Part shown: positions 52,799 to 61,345 of the stretch, piece by piece
Numbering within the stretch: position 1 is the first letter of the stretch
Layout: every line of letters begins with the position of its first letter
Source: Fictibacillus aquaticus
Lineage (GTDB): Bacteria; Bacillota; Bacilli; Bacillales; Fictibacillaceae
Direction of reading: 5' to 3'
DNA: 64,000 bases
Assembly: GCF_002245695.1 (NCBI RefSeq)
Contig: NZ_NOII01000001.1
Span: forward strand, 1,054,001-1,118,000
Notes under the pieces: model-generated
The model's database searches: none
Told to the model about the DNA's origin: nothing
The model's input: only the letters and a program-made list of their open reading frames with translations
Made by a program: the position numbers and the translations under genes

Positions 52799-53194
52799 TT
52801 AGTTGAATAACTTTTGAATTTTTAGAACCACTTCTTTCGGTCTTACATCAATATTTGTTAACTGATTTAATTCAATCCAAACCGGAAGATACGTTCCTCG
52901 GTTTCTGTTGGAATCTGTATACTCTACACCCATCCCTGTACCAAAATCCCCTTCTATTATCTCAGCATTGAAAAAGTATTGAGTACCGGTAAACTCAACT
53001 TCTGCAATACAATCACTTATATGAACCGTAACACCTAATTCCTCTTTGGCTTCTCTTTTCGCTGCTTCTTTAGGTGTCTCTCCTTCTTCTATTCCACCAC
53101 CAGGGAATACAAAATAGACGGAATCGTCTCGAACCCTTTTAATGAGAGCTACTTTACTATTCTCGACTATAACCACTGACCCTCTATCTCTCAT
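52799..53194 (-). CDS. NUDIX hydrolase
   Basis: 131 aa. Complete Nudix box GGGIEEGETPKEAAKREAKE followed by ELGV. It hydrolyses nucleoside-diphosphate-X substrates; which one is unknown. GGGG before the ATG. Part of a run of three leftward genes (NUDIX, DUF2199, ADP-ribose-type NUDIX) with 16-22-base spacing. Confidence 0.9.
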   Translation of the reverse strand: MRDRGSVVIVENSKVALIKRVRDDSVYFVFPGGGIEEGETPKEAAKREAKEELGVTVHISDCIAEVEFTGTQYFFNAEIIEGDFGTGMGVEYTDSNRNRGTYLPVWIELNQLTNIDVRPKEVVLKIQKLFN

Positions 53195-53210
53195 CTATTT
53201 CCCCTAATAA

Positions 53211-53777
53211 TTATTTGGTTCTTTTCTTTTTTCTGAACAAGTTTAGAACCGATTTTTCGGAAGGACTGTTATTACAGAAAAACTGCGCAATTTCTTTAAC
53301 ACGGTCCATTGTTATGCCTTCTCTTTGTTCTTTGGCTAGAGGATGATCGCTTGGTTCAAGCTCAATATATGGCCGTAAATCCACTGAACGTGTATGTACA
53401 AACGTTTTTAAATTTAGTGTGTCAGGATACAGTGGAAGCTGTGTAGATAACCAGCCAAACATAGGGTCTAATTTTTCACAATCTGGGTCATCCCAATGTT
53501 CTAACGTAAGTTCGAAATTTTTTTCACTTAAGGAGACCCAGACACCCCAAACAAAGGTTTCATCCGAATCAATGACAGGTATTTCAATACAGCCTCTAAT
53601 GAAGAAATGCTCGCCATCCATTACGCATAGATCATCGTTAATTTCAAAACGCTTCTTACGTTCCTTGCGCGTAGCTTCTTCATAATAAATCGGTGCAGGG
53701 CTTGCATAATCAAATGGAAGTTTGTTATGAAATTTACCGCAGCAGCTGCATATGTACCCTTTTGTTAACTCTGCCAT
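53211..53777 (-). CDS. DUF2199-family protein with zinc-binding start
   Basis: 188 aa, starting MAELTKGYICSCCGKFHNKL; the CSCCGKxH motif suggests zinc. The rest matches the DUF2199 layout: DDLCVMDGEHFFIRGCIEIP, VWGVWVSLSEKNF, and SDHPLAKEQREGIT. Start ATG 53777 has GGAGGG seven bases upstream. Function unknown. Lies between two NUDIX hydrolases. Confidence 0.82.
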   Translation of the reverse strand: MAELTKGYICSCCGKFHNKLPFDYASPAPIYYEEATRKERKKRFEINDDLCVMDGEHFFIRGCIEIPVIDSDETFVWGVWVSLSEKNFELTLEHWDDPDCEKLDPMFGWLSTQLPLYPDTLNLKTFVHTRSVDLRPYIELEPSDHPLAKEQREGITMDRVKEIAQFFCNNSPSEKSVLNLFRKKKRTK

Positions 53778-53799
53778 AGCTATTCCCTCCTTCACCGTT

Positions 53800-54351
53800 T
53801 CAACCGTTATCTGCAAGAAAGTCCTTAGCCATATAATAAGCATGTGCTGTAAACAGCTGTGTTTTTATCTGGTTTCTCCTGATTAACTCTCCAAAACTGT
53901 TAAAATCAAATTCATATACATTGATCTCTTCGGTTTCATCTAAATTCTGTTCATATTCTTTATAAGCATCCTTTATAAGATACGTGATGATTTTGTTCGT
54001 TTGTGTAGCTGGGTTTACCATAAACTCACCTAATTTTATCGGTTTCATTCTGGAAGTGTACCCTGTTTCTTCTCTCACTTCTCTAAGTATCCCATCCTCA
54101 TACGACTCATTAGCTTCTATTTTCCCAGCCGGAATTTCTAAAAAACAATCATCCCCTGCGTATCGGTATTGTTCTACCAGAACAATCTGGTTGTCTTTTG
54201 TCATGACTATGGCGTTCACCCAGTCAGCGTATTCATTCACATAATAATTTTGGATCACCACCCCGTTCGGCAGTTCACACTGGTCTTTTCGCAAGTTTCC
54301 GAACGGCGTCTGATAACAATATTCCGAGTTTAATGTTTTCCATTTTTCCAT
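53800..54351 (-). CDS. NUDIX hydrolase, ADP-ribose pyrophosphatase-like
   Basis: 183 aa. Nudix box GKIEANESYEDGILREVREE followed by TGY; upstream NAIVMTKDNQIVLVEQYRYA and downstream FMVNPATQTNKIITYLIK resemble ADP-sugar pyrophosphatases. The second of two in-frame ATGs (54351) fits AAAGGA at seven bases. It opens the three-gene run with DUF2199 and the smaller NUDIX. Confidence 0.88.
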   Translation of the reverse strand: MEKWKTLNSEYCYQTPFGNLRKDQCELPNGVVIQNYYVNEYADWVNAIVMTKDNQIVLVEQYRYAGDDCFLEIPAGKIEANESYEDGILREVREETGYTSRMKPIKLGEFMVNPATQTNKIITYLIKDAYKEYEQNLDETEEINVYEFDFNSFGELIRRNQIKTQLFTAHAYYMAKDFLADNG

Positions 54352-54433
54352 TTGCATTTCCTTTCAATAATGAATAAAAGACGCTTTCTTTGTTCTAGAT
54401 TGCGTCCTCCACTTTAACCTAATCTTATATATC

Positions 54434-54916
54434 TCAAGCATCCACTTGAAAATTATTTTTCAGCTTCCGTATATAGATGATTTGCCCGATATGATATGCA
54501 TTATGTGTTGCAACATTTCCAAGAATCTGCCACCATTTTGCAGGTTCAGGGAAACCTTTTACTTCACTCTCGATTTTCTCTTCCGCTAAAAGCTCTTGCC
54601 ATTTTAACAGCACCTCTAAAAGGTGTCCTTTTAGGTCATTAAACGTTTCATTTTCCGGAATGATAAAGCTTTTATTATTATCACCTATAGGTGGAACAGC
54701 ATGAACGGTAGATTTTTCGTACCTGGTTTGCCATGTTTTATTCCAATAAATCAGATGCTGAACAATTTCAGCGATGCTATTACCATCTTCGTTTGGCTTC
54801 CAAAACGCATCTTCTTCAGATAAATTGGCAACTGAATCAGTAAATGGAAGATACCAACTACCATCATTCGCATTAGCTAATAATTGATCAGACAATAAGT
54901 CTTTTACATGTACCAT
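54434..54916 (-). CDS. DinB-family four-helix metalloprotein
   Basis: 160 aa. Histidines in IAEIVQHLIYWNKTW and VATHNAYHIGQIIYIRKL are the DinB metal triad. ATG 54916 has AGGAG ten bases upstream; longer frames are not needed. It resembles the DinB protein at 61346-61816 (WQTRYE vs KERLVANLE; HNAYHIGQI vs HDAYHTGQI), suggesting a local paralogue family. Confidence 0.84.
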   Translation of the reverse strand: MVHVKDLLSDQLLANANDGSWYLPFTDSVANLSEEDAFWKPNEDGNSIAEIVQHLIYWNKTWQTRYEKSTVHAVPPIGDNNKSFIIPENETFNDLKGHLLEVLLKWQELLAEEKIESEVKGFPEPAKWWQILGNVATHNAYHIGQIIYIRKLKNNFQVDA

Positions 54917-55089
54917 GCTTTGCACACTCCTGATAAACATTTTTTGGCCGAACATCATAACCTTTCTACTTTATAAAGCTTTATCCCTTTATTATTTTTC
55001 AGCGTCTTCTTGCTGATTATCAATCAATTACGTAAATTCCCAACATATACTCTTTTAGATACGGAGAAAAAGATAAGGGGTTAGATGTG

Positions 55090-55800
55090 ATGAGATCCAA
55101 TTACAGAAGATGGTCACAATATCCTTACCAAGGCGAGCAGACCCCGCCGACTCCTGAACCGGCACCTGCCTATTTCCCAATGTTTTTTATCCGCAGGCAA
55201 AGCAGCAGTGAATTTCTGGATCCCTTTGGACAGCGAATTGTATGGCAGATTAAAAATCCTTTGGAGATTGATTGGGGCAAAGAATTACTCTTAGTCGAAC
55301 AAACGTTATCATCATTAACTCCACAGCAAATATACAGCGCGCAATACTGGGGGACGGTGGAAGCTACGCAAATTATGACGTCCATGATTTACAGCTTAGG
55401 GAAAAAATATAAGCTGGGATCACCGTACATCGCCAGGATTCTCAGTAATTTTCATGCTGCGGTTAACGATACCTTTGTCATGTCGTGGCATTTTAAATAT
55501 CTTTGGGATGTGGCACGTCCAAATCAATATGGCCGGAACTTAAATACAGTATTGACCACACCGCGTTTTCCAGCCTATCCTTCAGCTCATGCGACGGTTG
55601 CTGGATGTGCAGATGCGGTATTGTGTTATTTCTTCCCTCCAGAAGCACCAGGAATCATAAACGTAATGGAACAATGTGCATTATCCCGTTTGTATGCTGG
55701 CGTCCACTTCAAAGCCGATAATGATGAAGGAATGCGATTAGGAAAGCAAATCGGCGGAATGGTTGTGGATGTATTGAAGGCTCAGAATCTGACGTCGTGA
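55090..55800 (+). CDS. PAP2/vanadium-haloperoxidase-like phosphatase
   Basis: 236 aa. Signature residues of the superfamily: KYLWDVARP (K-x6-RP), YPSAHATVAG (PSxH) and SRLYAGVHFKADND (SRx5Hx3D). There is no signal peptide, so it is probably cytosolic, unlike PgpB-type membrane phosphatases; plant and bacterial homologues of this soluble group are mostly uncharacterised. ATG 55090 follows AAGGGG; a GTG at 55087 is also possible. Confidence 0.86.
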   Translation: MRSNYRRWSQYPYQGEQTPPTPEPAPAYFPMFFIRRQSSSEFLDPFGQRIVWQIKNPLEIDWGKELLLVEQTLSSLTPQQIYSAQYWGTVEATQIMTSMIYSLGKKYKLGSPYIARILSNFHAAVNDTFVMSWHFKYLWDVARPNQYGRNLNTVLTTPRFPAYPSAHATVAGCADAVLCYFFPPEAPGIINVMEQCALSRLYAGVHFKADNDEGMRLGKQIGGMVVDVLKAQNLTS

Positions 55801-55807
55801 CAAAGAG

Positions 55808-55836
55808 CGTTGCCGTATTGCGGTGATGCTTTTTCT
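55808..55836 (+). terminator. Terminator, degenerate GCRTTGCCG family
   Basis: GCGTTGCCG pairs imperfectly (G-U/mismatches) with CGGTGATGC, followed by TTTTTCTCTTTG. Confidence 0.55.
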
Positions 55837-55909
55837 CTTTGTTTTAAAATAAAAATAGTAAATATGTGGTAAAATTTATAAAAAGTATTGAAAGGCGGTT
55901 TTAAAGACA

Positions 55910-56131
55910 TTGGACAATTGGTTATTTGTTTTTATAGCGAATATTATTGGTGGAGTAATTGTTTTTTTTACTTTAATGTTCCTTCTCAGCACAGCAGGAA
56001 CAACGATGGATACAGCTTTTTTCATTGGAATATTTTTATTTGTCCAGCTAAGTTTTGTGACAACTTTACTATTCCATGTGTTGAACAAAGTTAAAAATCT
56101 TGAGAACCAAAAATACGAAAATGTTCAATAA
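55910..56131 (+). CDS. Small membrane protein (73 aa), two spans
   Basis: A TTG start at 55910 with AAAGGCGG eleven bases upstream. Hydrophobic segments at about 5-27 and 37-58, and a polar C-terminus NKVKNLENQKYENVQ. Unknown function. Confidence 0.6.
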   Translation: MDNWLFVFIANIIGGVIVFFTLMFLLSTAGTTMDTAFFIGIFLFVQLSFVTTLLFHVLNKVKNLENQKYENVQ

Positions 56132-56252
56132 ACATTTTGCATTTTTAAGTAGTTTTTATGCTACTTTTAACAACTTCACAAAAGTTGAGCAAGAGGAAAT
56201 AAACGCTTTTTCATTTGCACTACTAAATTCCAATTTGTAATAAAGGAGAACT

Positions 56253-56804
56253 ATGAAAAAAATTCTTTTTACGAGTTTACTAGCTGTAAGTTTTTTATCC
56301 TTGTCAGGTTATCAGTTGTATGAAAAACGAGCAAAAGCAAGTGAAGACATGAAAGGTTTTATAGAACCAGAGCCATCCGGTTGGGTGGATTATAGCAAAT
56401 CTTTAAATGAATATATGTACTACAGAACTCAAGCTGTGGTAAAAAATGATATTCATATTCTTTGGGATCAATATCCGGCTCTAAAGGATAATATTGATTT
56501 AAGACAAGGGGTCAATGGAGAGAAAATGGAAGTTGATTCATTAAATGAAGGCTTGGATTTAATAGATGCCAATTACGACATTGAAAGCTATGAAAGAATA
56601 AAAGTGAAAACCATTAATGAGAATGAGGTAATTGCTTTAGTTCATGGCAGCATTATTTATACAATAAATGATTTCGGTTCTTCTGGTGGAGAGTATTTAA
56701 TCAAAGTATTTCTAGAAAAGAAAGACAATCAGTGGATCGTCGTAAAAACGGACGAATACACGATATCTGAATATAAAGATTGGGTGAAAAATAAGGGGAA
56801 ATAA
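56253..56804 (+). CDS. Exported protein, NTF2-like fold suspected
   Basis: 183 aa. The start MKKILFTSLLAVSFLSLSGY is a signal peptide or anchor. The mature part contains SLNEYMYYRTQAVVKNDIHI and alternating strands (KVKTINENEVIALVHGSIIY, EYLIKVFLEKKDNQWIVVKT) typical of NTF2-like small domains; no cysteine lipobox. AAAGGAG before ATG. Function unknown. Confidence 0.65.
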   Translation: MKKILFTSLLAVSFLSLSGYQLYEKRAKASEDMKGFIEPEPSGWVDYSKSLNEYMYYRTQAVVKNDIHILWDQYPALKDNIDLRQGVNGEKMEVDSLNEGLDLIDANYDIESYERIKVKTINENEVIALVHGSIIYTINDFGSSGGEYLIKVFLEKKDNQWIVVKTDEYTISEYKDWVKNKGK

Positions 56805-56820
56805 TAGTTTTTTAGAACAA

Positions 56821-56858
56821 ACAAAAGGAAGGCAGCCCGTCGACTGCCTTCCTTTTGT
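56821..56858. terminator. Strong terminator
   Basis: ACAAAAGGAAGGCAG and its exact inverse CTGCCTTCCTTTTGT form a 15-bp stem with an 8-base loop. Confidence 0.9.
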
Positions 56859-56891
56859 TCGCATTAAAGAGTTACTACAGAATCAGAATCA

Positions 56892-57057
56892 TCACCTTGC
56901 TTGTCGCTCATCTTCAAACATGGCATTTTGCATAAACCCGGAAGCACTTTCAAGACTTGTGTCTAAAGAAGTGATAAGAGAAGAACGATCACAGATCACT
57001 TTTGCATTTTCGTACAGAGATGCAAGAAAATATACGATTTCCCTAATTACTTGTATA
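56892..57057 (-). pseudogene. Possible C-terminal gene remnant (leftward)
   Basis: A leftward frame open from about 57057 to a TGA at 56892 reads REIVYFLASLYENAKVICDR...SGFMQNAMFEDERQAR, amphipathic and helix-like, but no start codon or ribosome site is present. It ends just before the strong terminator at 56821-56858. It could be a remnant of a lost gene or chance. Confidence 0.3.
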
Positions 57058-57109
57058 CTTATAAAAAGAGATATTTATCGTACATAAATAGTAAGTAAGG
57101 GGAAAATGA

Positions 57110-58246
57110 ATGTCCATTCTTATCGTTGATGACAATCCAGTCAATTTATTTGTAATAGAGAAAATATTGAAGAATGCAGGCTACGAAGAATATGTTTCAC
57201 TTTCCTCTGCAAAACAATTATTCGATTATATGGAGAATAATGAGAAACAGAGCAGCAAGTCGCCTGTTGATTTGATTCTGCTTGATATTATGATGCCCGA
57301 AGTCGATGGCATACAGGCTTGTCAGAAACTGCAGCAGGATGAGCGCTTTAAAGACATTCCGGTTATTTTCATCACGGCGATTGAAGATTCTAGCAAGCTG
57401 GCGGACGCGCTCGATGCCGGCGGGATGGATTATGTGACGAAGCCAATTAACAAAGTCGAATTGCTAGCGCGAATTCGTGTAGCACTGCGTCTGAAATATG
57501 AAAAAGATTGGCACGCTGAACAGGAGCAGAAGATTCAGCGTGAACTGGACTTGGCTATGCATGTGCAGAAGGGACTGCTGAACCCGCCGCTTGAAGAAGA
57601 TAACATACGGATCAATGTTTCCCACCTGCCGTCATTTAAGCTCGCCGGCGATATGTACTATTGGCACAAGTTTTCCGAGAATAAGTATGGCATCATCCTG
57701 CTCGACATGATGGGGCACGGCATCTCGTCCTCTCTCGTCTGTATGTTCATCTCGTCCGTTCTGCGCGATATCATCAAAGAACTGACCGATCCAGAGCTCG
57801 TCATACAAGAGCTGAACAGGTACATGGTGCTGCTGCATAACCCGAACAATGAGTATGATTACTATTTCACAGGCGTTTATCTTTTGGTAGACACGGAAAA
57901 AAAGACAGTGGAATATGTAAATGCCGGGCATCCGGAGGGCTATGTCCTTGTAGACGGAACGGAGCTTCACACGATTGAAAGAGGCTGCTGTGCGGTCGGC
58001 TTCTTTAACCAGATTGATGTGAAAAAGTCCGTCATCCAGTACGAAGACAGCATTCAGCTGCTGCTGTACACAGATGGCGTGCTCGAAGCAAACGGCGGTG
58101 AAGAAGAGCACATGATGAAGAAGCTTCGCTATGTAGCATCTGAGAAATGGAGCAACGTCCGCTCCCCAATTCACCTTGTGCTGCCTGAAGAACAGCACAC
58201 CGGTCAGCACGATGATATGTGTCTGATGATGATTCAGGCGAAATAA
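57110..58246 (+). CDS. rsbY: Response regulator-PP2C phosphatase, RsbY-like sigma-B activator
   Basis: 378 aa. N-terminal receiver domain: DD at residues 7-8, phosphoacceptor Asp59 in LILLDIMMPE, Lys111 in YVTKPI. A linker helix (about 120-160) leads to a SpoIIE/PP2C phosphatase: AGDMYYW, LLDMMGHGISS, YVNAGHPEGYVL, LLYTDGVLEANGG, and GQHDDMCLMM with metal-binding aspartates. This is the B. cereus RsbY architecture, which dephosphorylates RsbV-P to free sigma-B. The RsbK- and RsbM-like genes at the window's right end complete the set, although they lie on the other strand 4 kb away. AAGGGG before ATG. Confidence 0.85.
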   Translation: MSILIVDDNPVNLFVIEKILKNAGYEEYVSLSSAKQLFDYMENNEKQSSKSPVDLILLDIMMPEVDGIQACQKLQQDERFKDIPVIFITAIEDSSKLADALDAGGMDYVTKPINKVELLARIRVALRLKYEKDWHAEQEQKIQRELDLAMHVQKGLLNPPLEEDNIRINVSHLPSFKLAGDMYYWHKFSENKYGIILLDMMGHGISSSLVCMFISSVLRDIIKELTDPELVIQELNRYMVLLHNPNNEYDYYFTGVYLLVDTEKKTVEYVNAGHPEGYVLVDGTELHTIERGCCAVGFFNQIDVKKSVIQYEDSIQLLLYTDGVLEANGGEEEHMMKKLRYVASEKWSNVRSPIHLVLPEEQHTGQHDDMCLMMIQAK

Positions 58247-58249
58247 TGA

Positions 58250-58287
58250 GAACAGCCTGCTAATGTGAGTTCACTGGCAGGCTGTTC
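58250..58287. terminator. Bidirectional terminator
   Basis: GAACAGCCTGC / GCAGGCTGTTC perfect 11-bp stem with an inner GTGA/TCAC pair. Shared by rsbY and the convergent GNAT gene. Confidence 0.85.
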
Positions 58288-58299
58288 TTGTAATAATCG

Positions 58300-58731
58300 T
58301 TACTGTAGTTTAAGAGAAAACACTTCTTGCCATTTAATATTGTCATAGCCAATTCTTTTGTAAAATTCGTGTGCTTCTTTTCTATGGCCGCCGCTTCTTA
58401 AACGAACCTCTTTATAGTGATTCTCTCTTGCCCACTTTTCACACATGCGTACGAGTTGTTCTCCATAACCTTTCCGACGATAATTTACATCAACGACTAG
58501 ACCGCCAATTTCAGCAAAAGGATTGACATCGATTAAGTGTCTGCCATGAACATGTGCCCATCCTGCCAATTCGTGATCACTTAATTTGATAACAAAAACG
58601 GCATGATCCTTATCAGACAGTATTTTTTCGAGATGCCGATATACTTCCTCTTCAGTAACCTCATACCCATGTTGACCTGATAATCTGGCAATTTCTTCAG
58701 AATCAGATAACCTTGCCTTTGTAATTGTCAT
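58300..58731 (-). CDS. GNAT-family N-acetyltransferase
   Basis: 143 aa. MTITKARLSDSEEIARLSGQ start, acetyl-CoA loop VVDVNYRRKGYGEQLVRMCE (RRKGYG), then RLRSGGHRKEAHEFYKRIGY. AGAGGTGA before the ATG. Substrate unknown. Confidence 0.87.
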   Translation of the reverse strand: MTITKARLSDSEEIARLSGQHGYEVTEEEVYRHLEKILSDKDHAVFVIKLSDHELAGWAHVHGRHLIDVNPFAEIGGLVVDVNYRRKGYGEQLVRMCEKWARENHYKEVRLRSGGHRKEAHEFYKRIGYDNIKWQEVFSLKLQ

Positions 58732-58741
58732 TAGTCACCTC

Positions 58742-58960
58742 TTAGAAATCTTTGGTGTGCTTCTTTAACGATTTTAAAGTTAATAAAACAGTTAAAACAC
58801 CTAGCCAAACAAAAAGTACAATTGTAATAAGTGTAAATATTTTGTATCTCAAGTGATGAGGCTCCATCCCTAATTGAGAAGACAAACTACCTATCAAATT
58901 ATTAGGAAGTAAAAAGTACAAATCGAACAAAATAAGAAAGCAAAATAATACTTTTACAAT
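58742..58960 (-). CDS. Small membrane protein, probable ATT start
   Basis: About 72 aa with spans at the N-terminus (VKVLFCFLILFDLYFLL) and C-terminus (IFTLITIVLFVWLGVLTVLL). The frame has no ATG or GTG near its start. A strong GGGGAGG lies 5 and 8 bases before two consecutive ATT codons, a spacing ideal for the second (58960); the upstream TTG at 58990 has no ribosome site. The function is unknown. Confidence 0.5.
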   Translation of the reverse strand: MVKVLFCFLILFDLYFLLPNNLIGSLSSQLGMEPHHLRYKIFTLITIVLFVWLGVLTVLLTLKSLKKHTKDF

Positions 58961-59045
58961 AATGAACACCTCCCCAATAGGCTGCAGCAAATATTAAGAT
59001 CTCTATCCTTTAGATACAAGTTCGTTATCCTCGCTTCAGATTTTT

Positions 59046-59690
59046 TTACGTAAAACATCCTTTTTCAAGTACATACTCCTCATTGGAATTTTTAATAACG
59101 ATATCAAAATTCTGATGAAAACGGTGCATGAATAATTCATATTGAATTCGGCGCTGACTATGAGATTTTCTTAAATAATTGATATCTGTTCCTCGCTCGG
59201 AAACATCGCGTATGCCTCTTCTTAGCAGCTCGGTTTCTCCGTCGGTATATAAGTAAACTTTTAGATCGTACAAGTTAGGGTCTGTAAAGGCAACGGTCAT
59301 GCCTTCTACAATATTCACTTTGTTTTTCGAGGAAATGAGTGTGCTTTTTGTGTAATTCGTGCCGATCGTATAAAAATCTAAACCATCTCTTAACATACGA
59401 ATGTCTCGCTCTAAAGCGAAAGCATGATGAGCAGCAGGATGACAAGCTGTCATTTTATCACGATGATGTTCATTCTCATATTCATAATCTATAAACGTGT
59501 ACTTTCTAAGACTCGAGCCTATTATGTATGTATCTGTATTGATGTAATTCACATTAACATGTCCCAGGCGCTTTAATAAATTATGCGCAAACGTTGTCTT
59601 TCCGGATGCACCATGACCCGAAATACCAATAATCATTCGTTTATCTTCATTGCCAATTAAGTTAGCAATCTCTTGCAGCACTTTGTCCAT
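59046..59690 (-). CDS. P-loop kinase, uridine-kinase-like
   Basis: 214 aa. Walker A GISGHGASGKTTFAHNL (about residues 22-38), then YINTDTYIIG (substrate-binding Asp) and NIVEGMTVAF, RRGIRDVSERG, the layout of the phosphoribulokinase/uridine-kinase family. It phosphorylates a nucleoside or similar hydroxyl substrate. GGGGG before ATG. Confidence 0.83.
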   Translation of the reverse strand: MDKVLQEIANLIGNEDKRMIIGISGHGASGKTTFAHNLLKRLGHVNVNYINTDTYIIGSSLRKYTFIDYEYENEHHRDKMTACHPAAHHAFALERDIRMLRDGLDFYTIGTNYTKSTLISSKNKVNIVEGMTVAFTDPNLYDLKVYLYTDGETELLRRGIRDVSERGTDINYLRKSHSQRRIQYELFMHRFHQNFDIVIKNSNEEYVLEKGCFT

Positions 59691-59752
59691 ATTTGCCCCC
59701 AGTTTTAAAAAGTTCCTTTAGAATTATCTACGCACGCACTCTAACTCATGGG

Positions 59753-60277
59753 CTAGTAATCTCCCAATTCAATATCCATTAATGGCTCGTATTTATTTGG
59801 TTCCGCTTCTTTATAAACCCTAATGAAACGAGCCTCAAATAAAGGATAAGGCTGTAAAAGAGTTTCAGCCTGACTCATCATTAATGACAAATCATTTTGT
59901 GATAATCCCCAGCTAGTTTGGCCTAATGTAAGGTGAGGGATGAATTGATCATATTCAAAATACCTTTGAATCAAATCAGCTGATGGTGATACAGCTTGAA
60001 CCAGCCTCCTATGCAGCTCAACAACACCCTCTGATTCAGCCCCCAGGAACAGTACTTCACTGCCAAAGTAAGCAGGGTGTTTAATGGATACAGAAAAAGG
60101 GGAGAATTCTTTGCATACCTTCTTTACTTCTTCTAGCCATGTAAGGTCTGAATTCAATCCCCCTTGAGCTTTAACCGTGATATGCGGCTCTGAGTCGATG
60201 GTTATCCACTCTTGCTGAAATTTCATGATCTTGTCTTTGTATTCATCTGGCGGAATGATCGCTATGAAGTATTGCAT
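59753..60277 (-). CDS. 2H phosphoesterase / 2'-5' RNA ligase-like protein
   Basis: 174 aa with two HxTx motifs: PHITVKA (about residue 32) and PHLTLGQ (about 115), the defining pair of the 2H superfamily, here of the YjcG-like group of Firmicutes. It cleaves or joins 2',5'- or cyclic phosphoester bonds. AGAGGA before ATG. Confidence 0.87.
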   Translation of the reverse strand: MQYFIAIIPPDEYKDKIMKFQQEWITIDSEPHITVKAQGGLNSDLTWLEEVKKVCKEFSPFSVSIKHPAYFGSEVLFLGAESEGVVELHRRLVQAVSPSADLIQRYFEYDQFIPHLTLGQTSWGLSQNDLSLMMSQAETLLQPYPLFEARFIRVYKEAEPNKYEPLMDIELGDY

Positions 60278-60298
60278 CGGTGTCCTCTTTTCGTAAAG

Positions 60299-60664
60299 TT
60301 ATTTAAATAAAGATTTTAACTCTTCAGGAACAATGACGACATCTTGAATTTCATATTTTTTGTCGGGAGTTAAATGAAGCAAAACCATCTCATCATTATT
60401 AAATTCTAACAGCTGATATGTCTTGTAGCTTGTACCTGCACTCATGATTTCATTTATCTCTTTTAACGTTTCTTTTGAAACATTTTTCTTCCGTCCCTCA
60501 GCCACAAGCGTTTGAGCTAGGGCGTAATTCTCCACTCTGACAGCTTCTTTAAACGACAATCCTACATCAACCGGACCATCTTTATTAGCAGCTTGATAAA
60601 CAATAAATCCTAGCACGAAATTAAGTCCAACAGATACAACTAACATCGTTTTTTTGAGATTCAT
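60299..60664 (-). CDS. Membrane-anchored hypothetical protein (121 aa)
   Basis: MNLKKTMLVVSVGLNFVLGF is an N-terminal anchor; the rest (KEAVRVENYALAQTLVAEGR and YKTYQLLEFNNDEMVLLHLT) is a soluble mixed domain exposed outside. GGGGGGAG before ATG. Unknown family. Confidence 0.65.
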   Translation of the reverse strand: MNLKKTMLVVSVGLNFVLGFIVYQAANKDGPVDVGLSFKEAVRVENYALAQTLVAEGRKKNVSKETLKEINEIMSAGTSYKTYQLLEFNNDEMVLLHLTPDKKYEIQDVVIVPEELKSLFK

Positions 60665-60727
60665 ATATTCTCCCCCCTGTTATTAGCTGCGTTTTAGCTT
60701 TATCCTAAATTTACCATAACAATAAAA

Positions 60728-60756
60728 AATGACATACGAATAATTCATATGTCATT
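60728..60756 (-). terminator. Terminator for the lipoprotein-side transcript
   Basis: AATGACATA / TATGTCATT perfect 9-bp stem, leftward tail TTTTTTATTG. Confidence 0.7.
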
Positions 60757-60780
60757 GTTACTTTATTAAGTTATACTTCA

Positions 60781-61248
60781 TCACTTCAACTCAAAATTAT
60801 ATTGCTGTGCAAATTCCTTTAACTTCATTTCACTAACTTCACCAAGCCGTTCTGCTTCTCTCAATTTCGACTGTGATTGAAACTCCAGTCCTGGATCCTT
60901 TTTTTCGGCACCTTGCATCTTGAGTTCGACTGCTTTGGCGTTCGCTGCAACAGCTTTTGCGAACTCATCGTTGGACTTCTTAAGGTCATCTGATTCAACG
61001 TCTAATGATTTGGCTTCCTTCACCAGTTTATCGAAGTCTGAGACAATTTTTTTCTGTTCATCGACACCCTTGCCTTTAACAAGACTAGGAACCGCCTCTC
61101 TGGCTTGTTTAAAAAGCTTTTGCTCTTTTTTAACGATGTCATTGCGCTTGGATACATATTCTTTAAAATCTTCTTTGTCACTTTTCCCACAGGCTGTTAA
61201 AGATAGAGATAGTAACGCACAAACGATAATAAGTAACGCTCTTTTCAT
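60781..61248 (-). CDS. Lipoprotein (YkyA-like)
   Basis: 155 aa. Signal peptide with lipobox SLTAC; the cysteine follows at about residue 20. The mature part is helical and lysine/glutamate-rich (KEYVSKRNDIVKKEQKLFKQ, DFDKLVKEAKSLDVESDD), like the YkyA family of Bacillus lipoproteins. The ATG at 61248 has GAGGTG six bases upstream; the GTG at 61257 lies in that site. It is anchored on the outer face of the membrane. Confidence 0.82.
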   Translation of the reverse strand: MKRALLIIVCALLSLSLTACGKSDKEDFKEYVSKRNDIVKKEQKLFKQAREAVPSLVKGKGVDEQKKIVSDFDKLVKEAKSLDVESDDLKKSNDEFAKAVAANAKAVELKMQGAEKKDPGLEFQSQSKLREAERLGEVSEMKLKEFAQQYNFELK

Positions 61249-61345
61249 TCCGTTCACCTCTAGAAGTTGTTGTATTACACGCTACTTATAATCCTAATTT
61301 ACTGACGTAATGATGTCTAGTCCAATTACAACAGGTTTCATTTCT

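Noticed and set aside
56892-57057. Confident call of a small leftward gene
   Set aside because: The frame looks coding-like but has no start codon or ribosome site, so it is listed only as a low-confidence remnant.
57632-58210. Leftward frame of 192 codons inside rsbY
   Set aside because: Antisense to well-defined receiver and PP2C motifs, with no ribosome site.
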